Shown: piece after piece, positions 1 to 7,536 of the stretch
Numbering within the stretch: the stretch's first letter is position 1
Layout of the letters: each line of letters opens with the position of its first letter
From: a bacterium
GTDB taxonomy: Bacteria; B130-G9
Length of the DNA stretch: 28,317 bases
Assembly (NCBI GenBank): GCA_021160245.1
Contig: JAGHCW010000138.1
Coordinates: 1-28,317, forward strand
Direction of reading: 5' to 3'
Program-made: the position numbers and the translations under genes
Notes under the pieces: generated by a model
The model's database searches: none
The model's input: only the letters and a program-made list of their open reading frames with translations
What the model was told of the DNA's origin: nothing

Positions 1-470
1 CGGTAGCACTGGGGGTCCTCGCGGAGCTGACCCGGAGCCAACTCCCGCTGCCAGAAGGCCGGGGCAGGTGCGGGGGATATTCTGAAGCTCTTGACTATCG
101 TCTGGACCGTTCCGGAAACGACGGAGACCGAGAGCACTTTCGAGCCCAGCGGAAGCCTCTTTGTGAGCACCTTGGCCGGCAAATATGGCTCCCCGGCTTT
201 GCCGATCAGCGTGCATCCCTCAATGAGAACGCGAGACCAGCCGCCCGGCACGCCCATCACTCTCACTTGGCTCTCATTTGCCGAGAAGTGAATGGCTGTT
301 TCGAGCTCCGCCGTCCGAAGCGATTCCCCCAACGACAGCTCTTGAACGGATGTCAGTGGACGGGGACTGCACAGCGATATTGCTGTTGGCTGGCTTGTGA
401 ATCCAAATTGACTCAGACACAGGAATAATGCAACAAAAGGGGTGATAGCATATAGCATACGATACCGCAT
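1..470 (-). CDS. Secreted C25 (gingipain-like) cysteine peptidase, N-terminal fragment
   Basis: The frame opens at ATG 470 on the minus strand and stays open for 156 codons to the window edge, so the gene is truncated here. An AGAGG Shine-Dalgarno motif lies just upstream. Residues 1-30 form a Sec signal peptide (MRYRM, then a hydrophobic run, then TSQPTA). Residues 81-120 carry the hallmark of gingipain-type propeptides: VLIEGC, GKAGEPYLP, then LPLGSKVLSVSV. In that family the propeptide keeps a secreted caspase-fold Cys/His peptidase inactive until export. The catalytic domain lies outside the window, so peptidase activity is inferred. Other secreted proteins can carry this propeptide-like region without a peptidase. 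It is divergent from clpC across a 304-bp gap. Confidence 0.68.
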   Translation of the reverse strand, partial: MRYRMLYAITPFVALFLCLSQFGFTSQPTAISLCSPRPLTSVQELSLGESLRTAELETAIHFSANESQVRVMGVPGGWSRVLIEGCTLIGKAGEPYLPAKVLTKRLPLGSKVLSVSVVSGTVQTIVKSFRISPAPAPAFWQRELAPGQLREDPQCY

Positions 471-774
471 TGCCTCTACCTCTATCTTGTTCGAGAGTTT
501 CAGGGCCGTTTCGTCTAGTTATTGGTTATCCGGCTGCAGAATGCAAGTGGATTCCTCCCCAAGAGAAGTCTCCGCGAATCGGAAATGGGCGAGGGGGAAT
601 GCGGATGCTAGCCCAATTTTTCTGGATAAGCACGGCATCTTGAAAAAGGGAACCGGTGAACCTATGATTGTTATTGTATCGGTATTCACAGTTCATATTC
701 ACAGGAGAATGCGCTCAGGAAGACGAGCTCCACATCGCCGATTCCGATGTAGTTAGCATAATGAGGAGGGGAAC
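471..774. other. Divergent intergenic region, C25 peptidase / clpC
   Basis: No credible gene is seen here. An open frame on the plus strand (442-756) has low-complexity, basic composition and no Shine-Dalgarno site, so I treat it as noise. The region should hold both divergent promoters, but I could not find a convincing -35/-10 pair. The clpC end has a strong Shine-Dalgarno site (GAGGAGGGG, about 762-770). Confidence 0.5.
683..704 (+). repeat. Direct repeat TATTCACAG x2 upstream of clpC
   Basis: TATTCACAG occurs at 683-691 and again at 696-704, a 13-bp period, about 70-90 bp before the clpC start. The spacing is near one helical turn and could suit a regulator dimer. It does not match the CtsR heptad consensus known from Firmicutes clp genes. 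A regulatory role is inference only. Confidence 0.4.
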
Positions 775-3204
775 ATGACAGAACCACAATTCACGAAGAA
801 GGCACAAGAGGCCATCTCGCTTGGCCAGCGGGCGATGAGCCAACTGTCGCAGAGGCAGCTCGATACCGACCATGTGCTTTACGGTCTATTCAACGTCGAG
901 GGCTCCATCGTTCTCCAGATAGCCCATGAGGCTGGGCTGGATTCCGAACAATGCAAGCGGCAAGTTCAGGAGGCAGTCTATAGAAGTCAAATGCCCTCAT
1001 CGGGCGCGCCACAGAGCGGAGGGCAGATCGTGATCACTCCTGACCTCGACGAGGCGTTCAAGGCATCTCAGAAGGAGGCGAAGCGTCTCGGCGACGAGTT
1101 CGTCTCCTCCGAACACCTCTTGATCGGCATCATGTCGATAGAGAATAGCCGAGGCGCGCGCATTATCCGGCAGATTGGCCTTTCGAAAGAGGAGGTCTAT
1201 CTCGCGCTGCAGAAGGTCCGAGGCGCATCCAGGATAACCGATGAGCAAGCTGAGGAGAAGTACCGCTCGCTAATGCGGTTCGGGACGGACCTGACTGAGA
1301 TGGCCAGAGCTGGCAAGCTCTCACCGGTCATTGGGCGGGAGCCTGAGATCAAGCGGGTCATCCAGATACTTTCGCGCAAGACCAAAAACAATCCCGTCAT
1401 CATCGGCGACCCCGGCGTCGGAAAGACGGCCATAGTTGAAGGGCTTGCCCAGAAGATAGTGAATAATGAGATACCGGAGACGCTGAAGGGCAGAAAGCTC
1501 GTCTCGCTGGATTTGGGCCAACTCGTTGCGGGCGCGAAGTATCGAGGCGAGTTTGAGGATAGGGTGAAAGCTGTCCTGAAGGAGGTTAAGGACGGTCAGG
1601 GGCAGATAATACTCTTCATAGATGAGCTGCATACCGTCGTGGGGGCAGGAGCAGCCGAAGGAGGCATGGACGCCTCGAACCTCTTGAAGCCTCCTCTTGC
1701 GAGAGGCGATTTGCAGTGCATTGGGGCGACGACTATCGATGAATATCGCAAGCACATCGAAAAAGACGCCGCTCTTGAGAGACGTTTTGCCCCGATTATG
1801 GCAGACGAGCCGACGATTGAGGCAACGGTCGAGATACTCCAGGGCCTCAGACCCTCATACGAGAGGCATCACAGCGTAAAGATAACCGACAAGGCGCTTG
1901 AGGCGGCCGCCTCGCTCTCTGCGCGATACATCACCGACCGGTTTCTGCCGGACAAGGCAATTGACCTCGTGGACGAGGCGGCCTCAAAAGTCCACATCGA
2001 CGCCATTTACGTTCCGCCTAACATCCAGAAACTGGAGAACGAGCGGCAAGTTCTTGAGAATGAGGAGAGGCAGGCTGCGCTGGATGGGAAGTACGAACAG
2101 GCTGCAATTGCCAAGCAGAAGCGGCTTCAGGTAGAGGAGAAGCTCTCAAAGGCCACGGCGGAACAGAAGATGAAAACGGGCGAGGCGGAGCTCATAGTTG
2201 ACGCGGACCAGATAGCCCAAATCGTCGCCACTTGGACTGGCATACCAGCAAGCAACCTTGTCCGGGGCGAGGTGGAGCGACTTGAGAGGATGGAGGACCT
2301 GCTTCACGAGAGGCTTATCAATCAGAACGAGGCGGTAAGGCTGGTCTCGGAGGCCATAAGGAGGAGTCGCGCTGGGCTTTCGGACCCAAAACGCCCGATA
2401 GGCTCGTTCATCTTTCTGGGCCCGACAGGAGTCGGCAAGACTGAGCTTGCAAAGGCGCTCGCTGAGCTTCTATTTGACGACGAGGAGATCATGATCCGCA
2501 TTGACATGTCGGAATTCATGGAGCGGTTTGACGTCTCCAAGATGATAGGCGCGCCGCCCGGATATGTCGGCTACGATGAGGGCGGCCGGCTAACGGAGGC
2601 CGTTCGTCGAAGACCCTACTCAGTTGTGCTTCTGGACGAGATTGAAAAAGCCCACCCCGAGGTTCAGAATGTCCTATTGCAGGTGTTGGACGACGGTCGC
2701 CTCACCGATGGCAAGGGCCGGGCTGTGAACTTCAAGAACACGGTGATTATTATGACCTCGAACATCGGCAGCGAGCTTTTGCACAACTTATCTCGGGATG
2801 ATGGCGATGAGCGCACGAGGTCCGAATACAAGGCGACGCATGATGCCGTGCTGGCAAGGCTAAGAGAATCGTTCCGACCGGAGTTCCTCAATCGTGTTGA
2901 CGAGATAGTCTTCTTCAGACCGCTCGGGGAGAAGGAGGTCAGGCAGATCGTGGATTTGCTTCTCAGTGGCCTTGAGCCTCGGCTCAAAGACAACGAGCTC
3001 TCGCTTGAGGTTGACGATGACGTCAAGGAGCTTCTGGCCAGGGAGGGCTTTGATCCCCAATATGGCGCCCGACCACTCAAACGAGCCATCCAGCGACTTG
3101 TCGAGAATCCCCTGGCCTCGCATATTATTCGAGGCGAGTTCGCCGGCAAATCGAAGGTGCGGGTGCAATTGAAAAATGGGATGATAGAGTTCACTCCCGG
3201 GTAG
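775..3204 (+). CDS. clpC: ATP-dependent Clp unfoldase subunit, ClpC type
   Basis: A two-ring Hsp100 AAA+ unfoldase of 809 residues, the usual ClpC length. In order: the double Clp-N repeat (1-150); AAA-1 with Walker A GDPGVGKT (211-218) and Walker B FIDEL (281-285); a short coiled-coil middle region with a UVR-like stretch (about 418-457); AAA-2 with GPTGVGKT (549-556), Walker B (about 617-622) and the Clp C-terminal small domain. The short UVR-type middle region fits ClpC rather than ClpB, whose M domain is much longer. ClpC normally unfolds substrates for ClpP. However, the segment after TSNIGS (661-690) shows no [LIV]GF tripeptide, the usual ClpP-docking loop. ClpP partnership is therefore doubtful. 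It follows a strong Shine-Dalgarno site and appears monocistronic. Confidence 0.93.
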   Translation: MTEPQFTKKAQEAISLGQRAMSQLSQRQLDTDHVLYGLFNVEGSIVLQIAHEAGLDSEQCKRQVQEAVYRSQMPSSGAPQSGGQIVITPDLDEAFKASQKEAKRLGDEFVSSEHLLIGIMSIENSRGARIIRQIGLSKEEVYLALQKVRGASRITDEQAEEKYRSLMRFGTDLTEMARAGKLSPVIGREPEIKRVIQILSRKTKNNPVIIGDPGVGKTAIVEGLAQKIVNNEIPETLKGRKLVSLDLGQLVAGAKYRGEFEDRVKAVLKEVKDGQGQIILFIDELHTVVGAGAAEGGMDASNLLKPPLARGDLQCIGATTIDEYRKHIEKDAALERRFAPIMADEPTIEATVEILQGLRPSYERHHSVKITDKALEAAASLSARYITDRFLPDKAIDLVDEAASKVHIDAIYVPPNIQKLENERQVLENEERQAALDGKYEQAAIAKQKRLQVEEKLSKATAEQKMKTGEAELIVDADQIAQIVATWTGIPASNLVRGEVERLERMEDLLHERLINQNEAVRLVSEAIRRSRAGLSDPKRPIGSFIFLGPTGVGKTELAKALAELLFDDEEIMIRIDMSEFMERFDVSKMIGAPPGYVGYDEGGRLTEAVRRRPYSVVLLDEIEKAHPEVQNVLLQVLDDGRLTDGKGRAVNFKNTVIIMTSNIGSELLHNLSRDDGDERTRSEYKATHDAVLARLRESFRPEFLNRVDEIVFFRPLGEKEVRQIVDLLLSGLEPRLKDNELSLEVDDDVKELLAREGFDPQYGARPLKRAIQRLVENPLASHIIRGEFAGKSKVRVQLKNGMIEFTPG

Positions 3205-3253
3205 GCATGCATTGTCCTTGAATAGTCATTCTTTCGGGCTTATCTTCACGGCG

Positions 3254-3273
3254 TATTTAGTATTATTTAGTAT
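3254..3273 (+). repeat. Tandem 10-mer TATTTAGTAT x2
   Basis: Two perfect, directly adjacent copies of TATTTAGTAT, followed by a partial echo (CTAGTAG). The tract is AT-rich and lies in the 220-bp gap between clpC and the retropepsin cluster, about 150 bp before that cluster's first start codon. It could be promoter or operator DNA. No function is proven. Confidence 0.45.
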
Positions 3274-3372
3274 CTAGTAGTGTTTATCTAGGTTCTGCTG
3301 TGCGGGGATAGGTACAGGAATCCATGATACAGCTAGTGATGTCTCGCCGGATTCCGATAGTATTCAAGAACC

Positions 3373-3388
3373 GCGGAATTAATTCCGC
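3373..3388. promoter_or_regulatory. 16-bp perfect palindrome GCGGAATTAATTCCGC
   Basis: This 16-bp sequence equals its own reverse complement and is followed on the plus strand by CTTTT. It lies about 170 bp after clpC and 36 bp before the GTG of the next gene. It can be read as a short-stem terminator for clpC (weak U-tract) or as an operator for the downstream cluster. The sequence alone does not decide. Confidence 0.45.
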
Positions 3389-3424
3389 CTTTTGGTGAGT
3401 TCTTGATTCAGGAAGGGGCTCTGC

Positions 3425-4078
3425 GTGAATAATATAGAAATCAAGGCAAAGCAGTTCAGCGTGAGGATAGACGGGAAGTTCAATCCTGCGATCCTCAACC
3501 ACGACTTTCTCGTGAAGATTAACGCTATCCCGCATGATACAGGGCTGCCGGAGTCCACAGTTATTCCAGTTATGGCCTCCCTTGATTACAGCAAGCTGGG
3601 CGTCAGAGTCGTAGTGGATTTAGAGCATTTTCAAGTGTCTCAAGAAGATGATTCCGAGCCTGGAGTGGCAATCAGATTAGCGAAGTCCTATATAGGAAGG
3701 CTTGGGGATACACCTGTCGAACGACTTCTGTTCAATTTCTGTGGTGATGTAGTATTCAGGGAGACAGCAAGCGTCGCTGATTTCGAGGCTTGGTTATTGA
3801 GAGACAAAGCGTCGCTGATTTCGAATCTTGGCGCAACTAAGTTATCCGTAATGGTGCAATTGCGATATGATTTCGATGAATTCACCGCGACTACGAGAAT
3901 GGGACCTATCGACCCAGAACATGAGAGCATGAATTTCCTCTCTTGCTATGAGAAGAACCTTTCGAAAGCGCAAGATGTCGTTTCGTTGCTTGACAGCGAA
4001 TCGATTGTCTCAAGAATAATGAAGGCCCCTAGTTCGCAGCTTAGAGATTTCTGCATGGGAAGGGAAGCGCGTGAATAG
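3425..4078 (+). CDS. Uncharacterised protein, first gene of retropepsin cluster
   Basis: 217 residues from a GTG start with AAGGGG 6 nt upstream. There is no signal peptide or membrane segment, so it is probably cytoplasmic. I do not recognise the family. The N-terminal part (about 10-110) alternates beta-strand-like segments (FSVRIDGKFNPAILNHDF, VRVVVDLEHFQV) and ends in PVERLLFNFCGDVVF; the C-terminal third is polar and helical. Its last 8 nt overlap the next gene, which indicates translational coupling. An internal DNA duplication (see separate entry) is read in two frames, so the middle of the protein may have been remodelled or damaged. By eye the cluster looks less G+C-rich than its neighbours. 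Function unknown. Confidence 0.75.
   Translation: MNNIEIKAKQFSVRIDGKFNPAILNHDFLVKINAIPHDTGLPESTVIPVMASLDYSKLGVRVVVDLEHFQVSQEDDSEPGVAIRLAKSYIGRLGDTPVERLLFNFCGDVVFRETASVADFEAWLLRDKASLISNLGATKLSVMVQLRYDFDEFTATTRMGPIDPEHESMNFLSCYEKNLSKAQDVVSLLDSESIVSRIMKAPSSQLRDFCMGREARE
3761..3831 (+). repeat. Imperfect tandem duplication inside the unknown gene
   Basis: AGCGTCGCTGATTTCGA plus a further 7 nt occurs at 3770-3793 and again at 3808-3831; the 24-nt copies differ at two positions. Both copies are preceded by GAGACA. The 38-bp offset is not a multiple of three, so the copies are translated in different frames: SVADFEAW in the first, ASLISNLG in the second. In the frame of the first copy, the second copy would soon meet TAA. 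Confidence 0.75.
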
Positions 4079-4709
4079 AACAGACTGCTCATTATCTACT
4101 GAAATCGATCCGGTGGTTTCGTCTTTTCCTAGCAAGCACTCTCTGGAAGCACAGATTGGCCGCTTCTTTGCATCACATCCATTAGGACATCCACAACCAT
4201 CAGGTCACAACACGTTGATCTATGCCCTCGCATTGGCGAACAACAGACAGCAGTTTGCATTGAATCGCAAGCCAGATCTCTGGGCCGAAAAAGATGTCCG
4301 CAAATACTTCTCTTCCGGGGACAAGAGGGTGGGAGCTCTGGATTGGCCCATGCCGGGCGAAACTGGCGCCGTTCACAAGTGTGGCTCCCTACATGAAGAG
4401 CAATTAATGCGGGATCATGCAGCTGTTGAGGAGAAGCCGAAGCGCCACCGCCTTCCACCTGTTTCGGAAGACAAGAGCATACAAGCGTACAAGAGACTGT
4501 TGCCGGCACTTCTTAGGGATCACGAATCTGAATTCGTGGCGTTTGCTGAAGGCGAGTTAATTGGGACTAATCCCGATCGCGAGGAACTACGCAAACTTGC
4601 CCGCTGCCTGCATCCCGGCAAATCGATTCTCATAACGAGAATTCAAAAACAACGTCGCGCGGTTCGCATATTAAGCCCTAGACGAGGCCTTTCCAGGGCA
4701 TCTGCCTGA
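4071..4709 (+). CDS. Uncharacterised protein with DUF5678-like C-terminal domain
   Basis: 212 residues from GTG 4071, overlapping the previous gene by 8 nt, with GAAGGGA about 5-10 nt upstream. Residues about 138-192 (LLPALLRDHESEFVAFAEGE, then ELRKLA and ILITRIQ) match the pattern I know as DUF5678: a small alpha/beta domain with 'VA..dGe' and a closing beta-strand. DUF5678 is often encoded next to retropepsin-like proteases, as here. The first 130 residues are unrecognised and of odd composition. Translation might instead begin at ATG 4407, giving a DUF5678-only protein of about 100 residues. The stop overlaps the next ATG (TGATG). Role unknown; an accessory to the protease is inference. 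Confidence 0.65.
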   Translation: MNRTDCSLSTEIDPVVSSFPSKHSLEAQIGRFFASHPLGHPQPSGHNTLIYALALANNRQQFALNRKPDLWAEKDVRKYFSSGDKRVGALDWPMPGETGAVHKCGSLHEEQLMRDHAAVEEKPKRHRLPPVSEDKSIQAYKRLLPALLRDHESEFVAFAEGELIGTNPDREELRKLARCLHPGKSILITRIQKQRRAVRILSPRRGLSRASA

Positions 4710-5089
4710 TGCAATTCGGATACCATCATGATCATGAGCCTGCCGCCCCCGTTGCAAGCGTCGAATTCTCCAATCCGCTGACGGGCGAATCGGTAGAGGT
4801 ATTCTGTTGCATTGATACAGGCGCGAACGTGTGTTGTCTTCCGATTTCTATCATTGAGGACCTGGGTGAAACGGAATTCGACTTTCAACTACTGGAGGGT
4901 GTGGGTGCGGAGGCCTCTGATGCCCGTTTTCATACCTTGGATGTTGGATTCTGCGGCAGAACTGTGCGCGATCTTCAAGTTGGCGAGCTCCCCGAGCATG
5001 GGTGCCAAAACCCTCTCCTCGGCCGGGACGTCCTCAACCAGTTTGTTGTGACGCTAAACGGCCCGGAGCTCGTCTGCGAAATCCAATAG
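4709..5089 (+). CDS. Retropepsin-like (clan AA) aspartic protease
   Basis: 126 residues, the size of a single-lobe retropepsin that must dimerise to form the active site. Residues 33-44 hold the catalytic motif CIDTGANVCCLP with Asp36-Thr37-Gly38. Residues 103-118 hold the second hallmark, hydrophobic-hydrophobic-Gly followed by a strand (LLGRDVLNQFVVTLNG). No signal peptide or membrane anchor is present, so it is predicted to be cytoplasmic, unlike membrane-anchored PerP/SpoIIGA-type relatives. The ATG overlaps the upstream stop codon, so it should be translationally coupled to the DUF5678 gene. Substrates are unknown. Five cysteines flank or lie near the active site, which is unusual for so small a protein. 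Confidence 0.85.
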   Translation: MQFGYHHDHEPAAPVASVEFSNPLTGESVEVFCCIDTGANVCCLPISIIEDLGETEFDFQLLEGVGAEASDARFHTLDVGFCGRTVRDLQVGELPEHGCQNPLLGRDVLNQFVVTLNGPELVCEIQ

Positions 5090-5103
5090 ACGCATTTAGG
5101 CAG

Positions 5104-5134
5104 TTCTAATGAGGCTTTCCCGCCTCGTCAGAAC
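5104..5134. terminator. Bidirectional hairpin between convergent genes
   Basis: GTTCTAATGAGGC pairs with GCCTCGTCAGAAC around a TTTCC loop, with one mismatch and one G-U pair. It sits between the retropepsin stop (5089) and the convergent porin gene, overlapping the porin stop codon. There is no U-tract on either side, so termination by this hairpin is inferred from position and stem strength. Confidence 0.6.
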
Positions 5135-6303
5135 CAGACGAGGAAATCCGCCTGCACCTTGTAGCGATGATCACGCGGGCCGAACGCTGGCTGCGTCAAG
5201 TAACCCGCAAGACTAAGCGTCGCGCTCTTGAACACTTGGTAGCGAAAACTGGTGATGTGGCCCTTACGGTTGGCGCGGATGTCGGAATCGGCGAAGTCCC
5301 CGGGCACAGCGTTTGGCTCAACGTAAGCATACTGGTACCTAAACTCCCAGTCATGCATCGCCTCGCACTTGCCGACATTCAAAATGGCGCTCACCGCCTC
5401 GTTCTTGCCCCTATACCAAGTCGTGTCAGCGTCGCCGTTGTTCTTGGCATAATCAAGCGTCAGCACAACCGGGACATCGCGGATGCTCGTGCCGATGGCG
5501 CCCAGCAGGTCTGCCACGCGAAAGTCCCTCGCAGAGAGAATGGTCTTGCCATCGATCGTTGTCGTTGGATTGCCGTGCGCCGCAGTGAAGTACTCCTCAT
5601 ACTCCTCGAATATGTACCCAGCTAGGGAGAATGTGAACCAGAAGGAAGCGAACTCGCATTTCCCAGAGCCCTGGAGAGCGAGCAGAGTCACGTCGTGCTC
5701 GGTGTCCCATTTGTTCTCGACCAGGAAGAACTGGCCAGAGGAAAGCGAAATCTCCGGGCAACCGGGCCCTGTTCTGTAATTCTCAACTAGACCCTCCATG
5801 CTGACATCTGCATCCCACAGGATATTCGTATGCAAAAATGGGTTCTTGATTTTGCCACCCAGCACCGTCAAAGAGGGGAACCATTTGGGCGTATATTCGA
5901 CATAAGCAAGGTCTATCCAGAGCGACTTCTCGCTAAAATTGTTGTCAAAAGTCTCGTCTCTTGAGGCCGCCGCCGATGTTGTGCCCGACGCCAGTCTGAA
6001 CGCCAGCCTCAGCTCTTGGTTCACGAGATTCTTTTCAAAACCAAAGCGCAGCCTAAATCTCCCCCTGCTACGATCGTTCTTGCGGTACTCCCCATTCGCC
6101 TCGATGTCCTCCCATTCGCCATCGTAGCGGAGTCTGACATCGGCTCCGAATGTGAGCCCTTTCAGCCAGGCCAGGCCCTCGTCATCGAACCACTCGTCGA
6201 TCGTGCTCTTGCTTTTCTCCTCGGCCGGAGTCGCCGCAAACGAAGCCATGCAGGCCATTAGTGCAGTCAATAGAACAACAGGAATTATGAACAACCCGCG
6301 CAT
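5128..6303 (-). CDS. Putative outer-membrane porin (Porin_5-like)
   Basis: 391 residues from ATG 6303, which has GGGAG 8 nt upstream; an ATG at 6318 adds five residues but has a weaker site. The signal peptide MRGLFIIPVVLLTALMACMASFAA is followed by alternating beta-strand segments. The order matches putative porins: GADVRLRYDGEWED, DRSRGRFRLRFGFEKNL, a strand and loop with DNNFSEKSLWIDLAYVEYTP, then LGGKIKNPF and ILWDADVSMEG. The last residues LVWF give the terminal aromatic needed for BAM-dependent insertion. It should form a general diffusion channel in the outer membrane; the substrate is unknown. No operon partner is visible. Confidence 0.85.
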   Translation of the reverse strand: MRGLFIIPVVLLTALMACMASFAATPAEEKSKSTIDEWFDDEGLAWLKGLTFGADVRLRYDGEWEDIEANGEYRKNDRSRGRFRLRFGFEKNLVNQELRLAFRLASGTTSAAASRDETFDNNFSEKSLWIDLAYVEYTPKWFPSLTVLGGKIKNPFLHTNILWDADVSMEGLVENYRTGPGCPEISLSSGQFFLVENKWDTEHDVTLLALQGSGKCEFASFWFTFSLAGYIFEEYEEYFTAAHGNPTTTIDGKTILSARDFRVADLLGAIGTSIRDVPVVLTLDYAKNNGDADTTWYRGKNEAVSAILNVGKCEAMHDWEFRYQYAYVEPNAVPGDFADSDIRANRKGHITSFRYQVFKSATLSLAGYLTQPAFGPRDHRYKVQADFLVWF

Positions 6304-6449
6304 TATTATAGCTCCCATCTCTAAGTTAGCGACGTTTCGTCAGGAGCACATCGCTCAAGTCTCCAAACAGCTGGATATATAGCCACAGATGAGATGTGAT
6401 ATAAAGAGGCAAATGTTTATGTCGTTCGTCTAACTATCAGGAGGCTTGC

Positions 6450-7409
6450 ATGACCCAGGAACGACAGGTGATTCTCGAGGCGCGAGGGCTTTCCAAGACG
6501 TTCTTGTCGAAAGAGGGCCTCTTCAAAAAGCATAGGCTCACCGCGGTTGATTCGCTCTCTTTTCCGGTCATAAACGGCGAGACATTTGCCGTTGTCGGCG
6601 AATCTGGTTCCGGGAAAACCACACTAGCCATGCTCCTGACGAGATTGCTCAACCCGGACGCCGGCGAGATTCGCTTTGAGCAAAGAGATGTATTCTCGCT
6701 CGATAAGGCCGGACTTCGAGCGTTCAGAAGGTCGGTTCAGATGGTCTTTCAAGACCCGTTCGCGTCACTTGATCCCAGATTCAAGATAGGTCACACAATA
6801 GCGGAAGGAATGATAATCCATCGCCTCGGCAGCAAGCCCGAGCGCGAGCGACGGGTATTTGAGCTGCTTGAACTTGTGGGTCTGCCGACAGAATCTTACT
6901 ATAAATATCCCCACGAGTTCTCCGGAGGCCAAAGGCAGAGAATCTGCATCGCAAGGGCGCTAGCTGTTGAGCCCAGGCTTATCGTCGCGGATGAGCCCGT
7001 CTCCGCCCTCGACGTCTCGGTCCAATCCAAGATACTGAATCTCCTGGCCGATCTGAAGAAAAAGAAGGCCCTAACCTACATTATCATCGCCCACAACCTG
7101 AGGATGGTTGCTAAGCTCGCGGAGACGGTCGCGGTTATGTACCTCGGCAGAATAGTCGAGCTCGCGCCCGCCTCAAGCCTCTTTGCGGCTCCCTTCCACC
7201 CATATACAAAGCTCCTCTTGCAGTCGATCCCCTCGCTTGGGCTTAAACCCAACGAACAGCCTCTCGTGCCTCAAGCAGAGACGGCGCCCGAAGTCCGAGG
7301 CTGCCGATTCCGCAATCGCTGTCCCGAGTCGCTTGCTATTTGCAGCGAAAGCGAGCCCGAGCTTAAGAAGGTGGGCGAAGGGCGCCTCGTCGCGTGTCAT
7401 CTGTACTAA
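6450..7409 (+). CDS. Oligopeptide/dipeptide ABC transporter ATPase (OppF/DppF family)
   Basis: 319 residues with all ABC ATPase motifs: Walker A GESGSGKT (50-57), Q-loop in VFQDPFASLDPR (99-110), signature SGGQRQR (158-164), Walker B LIVADEP (177-183) and H-loop His215. The C-terminal Opp/Dpp extension is present, with the conserved Cys pattern in GCRFRNRCPE and VACHLY. In the family, two such ATPases (D and F) power a peptide importer together with two permeases and a binding protein. None of those is encoded alongside, so this is an orphan subunit or its partners lie elsewhere. The H-loop reads AHNL rather than the common SHDL. AGGAGG about 6-11 nt upstream of the ATG gives a strong start. 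Confidence 0.92.
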   Translation: MTQERQVILEARGLSKTFLSKEGLFKKHRLTAVDSLSFPVINGETFAVVGESGSGKTTLAMLLTRLLNPDAGEIRFEQRDVFSLDKAGLRAFRRSVQMVFQDPFASLDPRFKIGHTIAEGMIIHRLGSKPERERRVFELLELVGLPTESYYKYPHEFSGGQRQRICIARALAVEPRLIVADEPVSALDVSVQSKILNLLADLKKKKALTYIIIAHNLRMVAKLAETVAVMYLGRIVELAPASSLFAAPFHPYTKLLLQSIPSLGLKPNEQPLVPQAETAPEVRGCRFRNRCPESLAICSESEPELKKVGEGRLVACHLY

Positions 7410-7536
7410 GCGAGCAGGTACATCCTTCGGCCCATCCGTAAAAATGTGTTGTAATCGCAACGGCGTTTGACTATCTTGAGGGTCTGGGGGCAATCGCTCG
7501 TCGGTTTGTTCGCGACGCTTTTTGGGGTAGTCGGCG

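Noticed and set aside
442-756. 104-codon plus-strand frame before clpC
   Set aside because: It starts inside the opposite-strand C25 gene, has no Shine-Dalgarno site and an Arg-rich composition typical of non-coding frames.
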